A stretch of 35,545 nucleotides of DNA from Flavobacteriales bacterium (GTDB taxonomy: Bacteria > Bacteroidota > Bacteroidia > NS11-12g > UBA955): positions 1 through 35,545 of the forward strand of contig CANKVN010000016.1 of the NCBI GenBank assembly GCA_947487055.1, written 5' to 3'. A model generated the notes under the pieces. The model searched no databases. It was not told the origin of the DNA and was given only the letters and a program-made list of their open reading frames with translations. The position numbers and the translations under genes were made by a program. Below, piece by piece: positions 24,357 through 32,600 of this stretch (position 1 is its first letter; every line of letters begins with the position of its first letter).

Positions 24357-25265
24357 TTGACACAAACACCATTTACCGTATTGTCGGCTGAGGATGGCTT
24401 TCTGGCCCTCCCGGAAGCGCATATGGCTGAATTCAGCAACGCTAAGGTCGTTATACAACAAATCCCCTACGAGCACACCAGTTCCTATATTTCTGGCAGC
24501 GACAAAGGCCCTGAAGCCATCGTGGCAGCCAGCCACTTTGTGGAATTTTACGACGAAGAACTGGATGTTGAAACCTACCGCAATGTTGGCATCGCCACCC
24601 TCGCTCCCATGGATTTCAGCAATGCGGTAGATGCAGCCGCTGTCCAAAAAATAAACGATCAAACTGCTGCCCTGCTTAAGGAAGGCAAGTTTGTGGTTTC
24701 CCTGGGTGCAGAACATACCGTTAGCCTGGGCTTTGTGCAGGCGCATCTTGAGCAATACCCAAACCTGAGTGTGCTGCAAATAGATGCCCACAGCGATTTA
24801 CGCTCCGAATACAACGAAAATCCTTATTCACACGCCAGCGTGATGGCCCGTGTGCATGATTTGGGTGTTCCTCTGGTGCAAGTGGGCATTCGTGCCCAGT
24901 GCAAGGAAGAGGCCGATTTACGCAAAGCTTCTTCCAATATTCACACCTGGTATGCACACCAGCTTTGGAATGATGATGCCTGGATTGATGCCTGTATTGA
25001 TCAGTTGAGCGACGAAGTTTACCTGACCATCGATGCGGACGGCTTTGACCCTTCTGTTTGCCCTGCAGTGGGCACAGCAGAACCTGGCGGTTTGTCGTGG
25101 ATGCAAGGTTGTAAACTCTTCCGCCGACTGGCAGAGCGCAAGAAAGTAGTGGGTTTTGACATTGTGGAGATTGCACCACGCGAAACCGACATCATTACCG
25201 AATTCAGCATGGCCAAAATGTGTTATAAAATCATTGGCTATTTAAGCACCAATAACCGCATTTAA
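24357..25265 (+). CDS. speB: Agmatinase (ureohydrolase family)
   Basis: A 302-residue member of the arginase/agmatinase family; agmatinase cleaves agmatine to putrescine and urea. All six manganese ligands are visible: His120 (LGAEHTVSLG), Asp143, His145 and Asp147 (QIDAHSDLR), and Asp226 and Asp228 (LTIDADGFDPS). The N-terminal block SDKGPEAIVAASHFVEFYDEE is agmatinase-like. The frame starts at TTG 24357, keeping an N-terminus of normal length; the first ATG (24423) would shorten it by 22 residues, just before the first strand. It lies 11 bases after efp and two bases before the cysteine desulfurase. Formiminoglutamase or guanidinobutyrase activity is a lesser alternative. Confidence 0.92.
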   Translation: MTQTPFTVLSAEDGFLALPEAHMAEFSNAKVVIQQIPYEHTSSYISGSDKGPEAIVAASHFVEFYDEELDVETYRNVGIATLAPMDFSNAVDAAAVQKINDQTAALLKEGKFVVSLGAEHTVSLGFVQAHLEQYPNLSVLQIDAHSDLRSEYNENPYSHASVMARVHDLGVPLVQVGIRAQCKEEADLRKASSNIHTWYAHQLWNDDAWIDACIDQLSDEVYLTIDADGFDPSVCPAVGTAEPGGLSWMQGCKLFRRLAERKKVVGFDIVEIAPRETDIITEFSMAKMCYKIIGYLSTNNRI

Positions 25266-25267
25266 CC

Positions 25268-26413
25268 ATGCAAAACAGAATCTACCTCGACAACGCGGCC
25301 ACCACACCCCTGGACCCCGAAGTGCTGGAAGCCATGATTCCGGTGATGCGCGATCTGTTTGGCAACCCCAGCAGTACCCACGGACATGGTCGCAAGGTGA
25401 AAGCCTTGATCGAAGAGGCCCGTGGTACCATTGCAAAATTGCTTAAATGCCAGCCATCAGAGATTTTTTTCACCAGCGGCGGTACCGAGGCCGACAACCT
25501 TGCACTGCGCAGCGCAGTGATGTACAAGGGTGTTAAAAACATCATCACCTCGGCCATAGAACACCATGCCGTGCTGCATACTGCAGAAGAACTCCACAAA
25601 TCGGGTATGGCAACCATGCACCTGGTGCAGCTGGATGAAAACGGTCATGTAAACCTTGCTCATTTGCAGGAATTACTCAATACTTTACCCAATAGCATGG
25701 TTAGCCTGATGCATGCCAACAACGAAATTGGCAATTTGCTCAATGTTGAGGCGGTTGGCAATGCGGCACACCAGTCAGGTGCACTTTTTCATTGCGATAC
25801 AGTGCAAACCATGGGGCATTATCCTTTTGATTTAAGCCTGGGAAATATCGATTATCTGGCAGCTGCCGCGCATAAATTCAACGGACCCAAAGGGGTTGGT
25901 TTTATTTACATGAATAAAGCCCACCGCTTGCCACCTCAAATTACCGGAGGAGCGCAGGAACGTGAAGTAAGGGGCGGAACAGAAAACGTATACGGAATTA
26001 TTGGCATGGCAAAAGCCTTGGAAATTTGCTACCGCGATATGGAAAAGAAGCGGCAACACATCCAGGGGTTGAAAGACCTGATGATGCAGTTACTGGAAGC
26101 AGAAATTCCTGGCATTGAATTCAATGGCGATTCGAAAGGAGCATGTTTGTATACGGTGCTTAGCACTTCATTCCCTCCAAGCGATAGCGGGAATATGTTG
26201 TTATTCAACCTGGATATTGCCGGAATCTCGGCCTCAGGCGGAAGTGCCTGCAGCAGCGGCAGCAACACCGGAAGCCACGTTATTGGAGCCATCAGGCCAA
26301 ATACCGACAGAACCACGGTGAGGTTCAGTTTCGGAAAATTCAATACCGAAGCCGACATACGCGCTGTGGTTGAAAAACTAAAAACCTGGTATTCTGCAGC
26401 AGTAGAGGCTTGA
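25268..26413 (+). CDS. Cysteine desulfurase (NifS/IscS family, class V aminotransferase)
   Basis: A 381-residue PLP enzyme that releases sulfur from cysteine as a persulfide for iron-sulfur clusters and thio-modified tRNA. The N-terminus IYLDNAATTPLDPEVLEAM is diagnostic. Further marks are FTSGGTEADNLAL (68-80), EHHAVLH (98-104), the PLP lysine K203 in AAAHKFNGPKG, and the sulfur-accepting Cys328 in SGGSACSSGS. The catalytic loop is of the longer IscS/NifS (group I) type rather than SufS. No iscU or other Fe-S scaffold gene is near, so a tRNA-thiolation or general role is equally possible. It begins two bases after speB, and its stop overlaps the next start. Confidence 0.95.
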   Translation: MQNRIYLDNAATTPLDPEVLEAMIPVMRDLFGNPSSTHGHGRKVKALIEEARGTIAKLLKCQPSEIFFTSGGTEADNLALRSAVMYKGVKNIITSAIEHHAVLHTAEELHKSGMATMHLVQLDENGHVNLAHLQELLNTLPNSMVSLMHANNEIGNLLNVEAVGNAAHQSGALFHCDTVQTMGHYPFDLSLGNIDYLAAAAHKFNGPKGVGFIYMNKAHRLPPQITGGAQEREVRGGTENVYGIIGMAKALEICYRDMEKKRQHIQGLKDLMMQLLEAEIPGIEFNGDSKGACLYTVLSTSFPPSDSGNMLLFNLDIAGISASGGSACSSGSNTGSHVIGAIRPNTDRTTVRFSFGKFNTEADIRAVVEKLKTWYSAAVEA

Positions 26414-26784
26414 TGAAACACTTCATCCCATTGATGCTGCTGGTGACCCTGTTTTTGGGAAGTTGTGCGTTGGTGCTTACAGGGAGCAAACAGCGATTAC
26501 AAGTGACTACCCGTGAACCCGGTGCTGAAGTTTGGCACAACGGAAGATTTCTAGATTCTACACCCTGTATTATCCAGATAAAAAGGAGTTATGAAATACC
26601 ACAACCCATTGAAATAAAGAAATCCGGCTTCGTTCCAGAGCGTGTTGTATTGAAAAAAGGATTTAATGAAGTGGCTGCCCTTAATTTTGTTTTGCCATGG
26701 AACTGGCTTATTGACGGATTTTCCGGGGCTGTTGTGCGTTATAAAAATTTGGACACCATTACCTTAAAACCATTGGCAAACTAA
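26413..26784 (+). CDS. Small PEGA-like lipoprotein
   Basis: A 123-residue protein with a lipoprotein signal (MKHFIPLMLLVTLFLGSC, lipidated Cys18). The mature part contains a short PEGA-like beta-sandwich: LQVTTREPGAEVWHNGRFL, TPCIIQIKRS, then PIEIKKSGFVPERVVLKKG. Near the end is a hydrophobic WNWLIDGFSGAVVRY segment, common in small Bacteroidota lipoproteins with PEGA-like folds. Its ATG at 26413 shares a base with the cysteine desulfurase stop (TGATG), so the genes are translationally coupled. The role is unknown. Its link with the upstream metabolic genes may be transcriptional rather than functional. Confidence 0.75.
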   Translation: MKHFIPLMLLVTLFLGSCALVLTGSKQRLQVTTREPGAEVWHNGRFLDSTPCIIQIKRSYEIPQPIEIKKSGFVPERVVLKKGFNEVAALNFVLPWNWLIDGFSGAVVRYKNLDTITLKPLAN

Positions 26785-26788
26785 GCCA

Positions 26789-26806
26789 TAGTTTTGCTTA
26801 ATTTTG
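26789..26806 (+). promoter_or_regulatory. Two tandem TAnnTTTG boxes upstream of queD
   Basis: TAGTTTTG (26789-26796) and TAATTTTG (26799-26806) are both perfect consensus matches in the 29-base gap before queD. The proximal box ends seven bases before the ATG, implying a leader of about four bases; the distal one would give about 14. Confidence 0.5.
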
Positions 26807-26813
26807 CAACGCG

Positions 26814-27230
26814 ATGCCTGTGTTACACCTTACCAGAAAAGAGCATTTCAACGCAGCACACCGGTTGTGGAATCCAAACTGGAGTGATGAAAAGAATTAT
26901 GAAGAATTTGGCATTTGTGCCAATCCACATTTTCATGGGCATAATTTTGATTTATACGTTACGGTGAAAGGATCTCCTTCCCCAGATACAGGCTGCATCA
27001 TCAACCTGAAAGAGCTGAAGGATATCATCCGCAAGGAAATAACGGATGAAATGGACCACAAGAACCTAAACCTTGATGTGCCCTGGCTTTCGCATTGCAT
27101 TCCCAGTATAGAAAACATGGCCATAGCCATTTGGGAGCGGCTTTCTGCTGCACTTCCACAAGGCGCAGTGCTAAGTAAAATAACCCTGTGGGAAACCCAA
27201 AATAATTTTGTAGAGTACTACGGCGAGTAA
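26814..27230 (+). CDS. queD: 6-carboxytetrahydropterin synthase / PTPS family
   Basis: A 138-residue tetrahydrobiopterin-fold enzyme. The QueD reaction converts dihydroneopterin triphosphate to 6-carboxy-tetrahydropterin, the second step of queuosine synthesis. Zinc ligands are the His of FNAAHRLWNP and the pair in PHFHGHNFDLYV. The catalytic Cys lies in FGICANP, with DHKNLNLDVP and the substrate-binding Glu in LWETQNNFVEYYG. The C-x-N-P-H-F-H-G-H pattern lies between QueD and true 6-pyruvoyl-tetrahydropterin synthase, so the latter is an alternative. No queC, queE or folE is nearby. It has its own promoter boxes and ends one base from the convergent M14 peptidase stop. Confidence 0.92.
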   Translation: MPVLHLTRKEHFNAAHRLWNPNWSDEKNYEEFGICANPHFHGHNFDLYVTVKGSPSPDTGCIINLKELKDIIRKEITDEMDHKNLNLDVPWLSHCIPSIENMAIAIWERLSAALPQGAVLSKITLWETQNNFVEYYGE

Positions 27231-27231
27231 C

Positions 27232-28983
27232 TCAATCTATCCGATAAACCGGATAGCGGTTGTGCGATTGCTCGTAATAGCTGGAATGATGGTAGATGTA
27301 GGATAATTGAGCCCAGGCATCACCGGCAAATGCTTTATCTGCCACTTTTTTAGCCATAAACAACGCCTTAAGTTCCGGCCGTGAATCCAGTATTTCCTGA
27401 GCCTTATCTTCCCAAACATAATCGCTGTAGCCTTCTTTTTGCTGAAGCACCGCATCAAAGAAATTCCAGGCAAAATAGCTGTCGGGGGCACGCGGCTCCA
27501 ATACGGCTGCCAGAAACTTATGGTTGGACTGGGTTAGCGGAATCAGCCAGTCGCCCCTGCGAATCTGAACACGCATAAGCGTATCCCTGGTTTGAACACT
27601 GTGGTGCAGATAGTGCCCCTCGTAGGGTGATTTAGACGTTTCAAATCCTTTTATGTAACTCACACGTACCAACATGTGGGTGTCTTGTCCTACTTGCTTT
27701 ATTTCCACACCATTCAACTTAAGACGCTCATAAACATCGCCCCAGGCCCATGGAAGTATATAATACCGTGGAATAACAACACTATCCACCGGTTTGAAAT
27801 AACGATAATAGCGAATGGGCTTTATCCACGGCTTGCCGGTATCATAATACAGGCGCGGCAAACCTGTTACCTTGCTTTGCTTGTAGCCAAAGGCGTATCC
27901 CCTAAAGGTAATTGTGTCCCATTTCCCGGTATTCAAAACATGTTGTATCGGCTCAACAATGGGCTGTTGCAGTTTCCTGGAATGGAAACGCTTCAGGTAA
28001 TCATGGACCTGCACGGATGCATTGTGCTGATTTGCCAGACCCTGCATGAACACCCGCAAAAATGCCAATGTTGCTTCTACCCGTTGCGGGAAGGGTTTTA
28101 GCATATGCGTTTCCACCGTGTATCCGATACAATGGTGTAATGCCGCATAACCCGTGGCATAGCGGCCAGTTTCCCAAAACGCATGAATACCGCTATCGGG
28201 AACCGTTTTCATCGTTTCTACATACGGTGCTGTGGGCCATCCTTTTTTTTGAAGCTCAGGCTTTATATAGGTTTCGAGGGTTTGCAACAACGGCTGCAAA
28301 ACCGGTAACAGCTTTTCCGGACGGGTATGAAAATAGGTGAGTGTATATTGATAATCGGCACCATTGCTGGTATGGTTATCAATAAAGTAATCGAATTTGC
28401 CCGCACTGAAATACTGCGCAAAAGCCCTTGCATTGCGGCTATCGCACTTGATAAAATCGCGGTTCAAATCCAGGTTGCGGGCATTGCCTCGAAAACCCTG
28501 ATTATCCGGACCATCCTGATTGGCGCGCGTGCAGCACGACTGGTTTTGAGAACCATCTACGTTGTATTGACAAATAATATGCAGGTCTATCTTACCCAAC
28601 AGCTGAGCGCCCTCGGGGCTGGTAAGCAGCTCCCTGGCCAGCAACATGCTTGCATCCGTTCCTTCCGGCTCCCCGGGGTGAATGTTGTTGTTAATCAGCA
28701 ACTTGATTTTAGGGTTGCTGGAGGCAGACCGAATTTTACATACATAAATAGGACTTCCACCATCGGAAAGGCCTATAGAATCGAGTTTGCATACATTCGG
28801 AAATTGCTTTTGAAGGCCACGATACCAATCCACGCACTCGGTATAGGTTGCAGTGCGCTTTTTACCCGAACCTTCATACGGGGTTACTAATTCATATATA
28901 TCTGTCTTGAACCCCGATTTCTGGGCATTTGCAGCCTGCACCAGCAGCAAGACAGCGAAGATTGCACAAAGTTGGTGGCGCAT
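27232..28983 (-). CDS. Secreted M14 family zinc carboxypeptidase
   Basis: A 583-residue metallopeptidase with a signal peptide (MRHQLCAIFAVLLLVQAANA). The zinc site is His102 and Glu105 in NNNIHPGEPEG, and His204 in IDNHTSNGAD. Arginines at 169 and 175 (GNARNLDLNRDF) fit the substrate carboxylate region. The probable catalytic Glu lies in GYTVETHMLKPF. Beyond about 330 comes a beta-rich C-terminal region without a recognised name or sorting domain. The enzyme should remove C-terminal residues from peptides in the periplasm or outside the cell. The gene starts seven bases after the DUF4293 gene, so they are probably co-transcribed, and it ends one base from queD. Confidence 0.92.
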   Translation of the reverse strand: MRHQLCAIFAVLLLVQAANAQKSGFKTDIYELVTPYEGSGKKRTATYTECVDWYRGLQKQFPNVCKLDSIGLSDGGSPIYVCKIRSASSNPKIKLLINNNIHPGEPEGTDASMLLARELLTSPEGAQLLGKIDLHIICQYNVDGSQNQSCCTRANQDGPDNQGFRGNARNLDLNRDFIKCDSRNARAFAQYFSAGKFDYFIDNHTSNGADYQYTLTYFHTRPEKLLPVLQPLLQTLETYIKPELQKKGWPTAPYVETMKTVPDSGIHAFWETGRYATGYAALHHCIGYTVETHMLKPFPQRVEATLAFLRVFMQGLANQHNASVQVHDYLKRFHSRKLQQPIVEPIQHVLNTGKWDTITFRGYAFGYKQSKVTGLPRLYYDTGKPWIKPIRYYRYFKPVDSVVIPRYYILPWAWGDVYERLKLNGVEIKQVGQDTHMLVRVSYIKGFETSKSPYEGHYLHHSVQTRDTLMRVQIRRGDWLIPLTQSNHKFLAAVLEPRAPDSYFAWNFFDAVLQQKEGYSDYVWEDKAQEILDSRPELKALFMAKKVADKAFAGDAWAQLSYIYHHSSYYEQSHNRYPVYRID

Positions 28984-28990
28984 GTCCCGG

Positions 28991-29470
28991 TTAACGAATA
29001 CGATCCATGCTTTTCAGCAAATTCTCATCCCTGCGAATGGCTGCCCATGTAAGCACAGACAGCACAATACATCCCACAGGCCAAACCACGTGAAAACTTG
29101 GATAGGAGGAAACTTCGGGCAAATCACCGCTCATTTTCATAAAATCAAGAACGAGTGAAAGCAGCAAACCCATTGAAAGCAAAGCAAGATACAGGCTCAT
29201 TTTCTTTTGCAGTTCTGTTTTTTTATATAAAAACAATGTGTAGAGGGAGCCAATTCCCATGAAAGCAATAAGGATTAAATTTAGTTTATCGTAAGGTGCA
29301 GTTCCGGGATCGCTTTGGTTGAAATAATGTTTGGTTACAAACCGCAATTCAGCACTTATTTTTTCAGCTTTGGTATTGCTGAATTTAGCAAAATTTGGGT
29401 TTACAAACATCATCAGCGCCGACATCAAAAAGATGAGCAGCAGGTATACCGATTGAATTCGTTGAATCAT
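28991..29470 (-). CDS. DUF4293 family membrane protein
   Basis: A 159-residue protein beginning MIQRIQSVYLLLIFLMSALM, the hallmark N-terminus of the Bacteroidota-specific DUF4293 family. Four transmembrane helices are visible: about 6-22, 64-81, 92-109 and 124-145. An extracytoplasmic loop lies between the first two, and the tail RRDENLLKSMDRIR is charged. The family has no established function. On the minus strand TATATTCG (29482-29475) lies four bases before the ATG, one mismatch from the promoter box. The M14 peptidase follows after seven bases. Confidence 0.88.
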   Translation of the reverse strand: MIQRIQSVYLLLIFLMSALMMFVNPNFAKFSNTKAEKISAELRFVTKHYFNQSDPGTAPYDKLNLILIAFMGIGSLYTLFLYKKTELQKKMSLYLALLSMGLLLSLVLDFMKMSGDLPEVSSYPSFHVVWPVGCIVLSVLTWAAIRRDENLLKSMDRIR

Positions 29471-29630
29471 ATTGCGAATATAACTTTCACCAGCTTAAAT
29501 TGCACTACAAATATTCCATCGGTTCAGGCAACGATACAGAACTAACAGGTGTCTTTAATTCAATCTTTACTTCCTGCGATTATTATGCAAGAATATGCGC
29601 CCCTCAACTTTATTTTTTGGTATAATCTCG

Positions 29631-29638
29631 TAAATTTG
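29631..29638 (+). promoter_or_regulatory. TAnnTTTG promoter box of the T9SS protease
   Basis: TAAATTTG is a perfect -7 match 25 bases before the TTG start at 29664, predicting a leader of about 22 bases. The rest of the 193-base divergent region (29471-29663) is AT-rich, and I see no RNA gene or further repeat in it. Confidence 0.45.
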
Positions 29639-29663
29639 AAGTGCTAATAATACCATAATCAAA

Positions 29664-32600
29664 TTGATAAGGCTAACTGTTAAAATTATTGCACTTGTTG
29701 CAACAATGGCTTTCATGCTTCAGGTCTCGGGTCAATCAAACCCCGTGATTAGGCTGAAAACAGGGGATATTCAGGTATCTGAAAAATCCATTGTCCCCCA
29801 AATTACCAATAGCAATGGTTACTTTACGTCCTTTGTAACCTTCACCAAAATGCCAGATGCTGCCACCAAAAAGGCTTTGGACAGCATTGGAATTGCATTG
29901 CTGGATTACCTTCCGGACAACACCTGGTATGCAGAAATACCGCAATCCCTTGCAGGTGTAAACCTCAGCAATTATTCTGTTATGGCAGTTCAGCCCCTGC
30001 AAAAGGAATGGAAAACCCAAATAGCCATTTGGGCAAACGGAGGTCCTGAATGGGCGCGCAATGCCGCATTCCCAGGCTGGAGTGAATGTGTAATTTCACT
30101 CAATGGCAACCACCGATATGCAGACCTCAAAACAACCCTGGAGGCCCAGGGATTTGTGGTTAACCAGCATCTTCCCCATTTCAAAACTGTGCAGGTAAAG
30201 TTTCCCATTGCCAAACTGGATGATTTACTCAAAACAGAGGGCTATTACTGGATGGAGCCCATACCTCCTCCGGCGGAAATGCACAATTTCCCCGGCCGTG
30301 TAAACCACCGCGCGCTTACCCTCAATTTTGCCCGTCCAGGTGGCCGGAATCTATGGGGAAAAGGCGTAACCATTGGCGAATGGGATGGTGCCGGAGCAGG
30401 CAGCCATGAAGATTATAACGACCGTGTAATCCTTAAAAATCGTTTTGTTGCCGGATCAAATGGAAACCACGCGACACACGTATGTGGAACCATTACCGGT
30501 GGTGGAATTATTGATCCCTATGGACAAGGAATGGCACCAAAAGCCAACCTGTTTACTTGGGATTTTTATGGCAATATCGCCGCTGAAATGGATACAGCCG
30601 CTTTCAGGGACAGCATCGTAATGACCAACAATTCCTACGGCTATGGATCAGACCCCTGCATTACCAGAGGCAATTATGACGGCGTTAGCCGCAATCTGGA
30701 CATACTGGTGAGCATGTATCCATACTTAAGCCATCAATTCAGTTCCGGCAATTCACGCAGTTCCAATTGCGCCACAGGCGGATATCGCACCATCAACAGT
30801 GGTTTTCAGGCTGCAAAAAATGTAATTACCGTGGGCGCTTTGCAGTTTAACGATGGCAACAGCACATTCCACAGCTACGGCCCCATGCTTGACGGACGGA
30901 TGAAACCCGATATCTGTGCTATGGGGGTGAATGTATATTCCACACTACCCTCAAACACCTATCAGGGCGGATGGAACGGAACTTCCATGAGTTGCCCCGG
31001 CGCCACAGGCACAATTGCATTGCTTCATGAACGTTTTAAACAAATCAATTCCGCCAAAAGACCATTAAATCATACCCTCAAAGCCATTGTTTGCAATACT
31101 GCCGACGATATTGGCAATGTTGGCCCGGACTATGCTTTTGGTTTCGGCCGAATCAATGCCGTGAGTGCCATGAAGGTGATGGAAGAAAAAACATACAAAG
31201 TGGACAGCGTAACCAATGGCAACAGCAGAACAGACACCATCTATGTGAAACCAGGTACTGCCCGCTTTCAAGTAATGCTGATTTGGGATGATATGTATGC
31301 CGCAGCCAGTGCTTCTCCCTCGCTGATCAATGACCTGGACCTGGAAGTTCAGGACAGTATCGGAAATGTGTATTTGCCATGGACATTGAACCCTGCATGT
31401 CATACCTGTTTGCCCATCCGCAAAAGAGACAGCCTCAACAATGCCGAGCAGTTCTACTTCGATAATCCCAAATCAGGAAAATGGGTTATCCGGGTAAAAG
31501 GCAAAGCCATAAGCACCAGCAATGAGGTATACACCATTACCCACAGCCAGATAAAAAATCATGTCAGGGTATCCTACCCCAATGGTTTTGAAAGCATGGT
31601 TCCACCAACTTCAACGGCTGCCCAGACCATTGCTTGGGACGCTTATGGAGCAACCGGTACCTACACCCTGGAATACAGCGCAGACAGCGGCATTACCTGG
31701 AACAATATCACCACCGGACTGGCCAGCAGCAACCGTTATTTTACCTGGAACAACGCACCCGCAACCCTGAATACCAAAAAAGCATTGATTCGCATTAAAA
31801 ATGGCAGTTTGAGCGATGTGAGCGATACCACATTCAATGTTTATTACAAAGCCAATCAACCCAATGGAATGACCTGCAGCAGCCAGGTTCACCTTTACTG
31901 GCCCAGAACAGTTGGAGCAGCATCCTACAGGGTATTACAAAGCATCAATTCCTATATGGAGCCGGTTGGTGTTACCAAAGACACCTTCTTTACAGTTACC
32001 GGTTTGGTAAACGGACGCACCTATTGGTTTTCCTTGGAAGCGATCGGAAACAAAGGAGAAATAGGGCCGCGATGCAATGGAAAATCCTTTACCCCATCAG
32101 CCACACCGGTTGCTCCGGCAATAACCACTGAACCATTATCCCAAATCATTTGTGCCGGCAACACCCTTCGGTTAATCAGCGCGGCATCCGGTACCGCCAG
32201 CATGGCAAAGCAGTGGCAGTTCAGCGCGGATAGCGGCAAGACATGGCAAAACATGGTTGGAAAAACCACAGATACCTTGTCCATTCCCAATTTCAGCTGG
32301 AGCCAGCGTGGTTTCCACTACCGTAACCGCTATGTAAATGCCTGCCTAAACCTTATCTACACCAAATCTGCTATCATTGGGGTGGATACCCAGGCAACGT
32401 TTAGCAGCCAGCCACTGGATCAATGGAAATGCGAAGGTGACTCTGTAAGCTGGACCGTGGGAGTTAACTCCGGCTTGAAGCCAAAACTGCAATGGCAAAG
32501 AAGCACCGACAACGGAACCACCTATACAAACCTTGCTGGAGACACCACCAATACCATCAAACGTCGCAACCTGGCTTTTTCAAACAACCGGGAGCGTTAC

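Noticed and set aside
29471-29663. AT-rich 193-base divergent gap checked for a small RNA or tRNA
   Set aside because: Apart from the promoter boxes on each side, no stable stem, terminator or tRNA-like fold was visible by eye.
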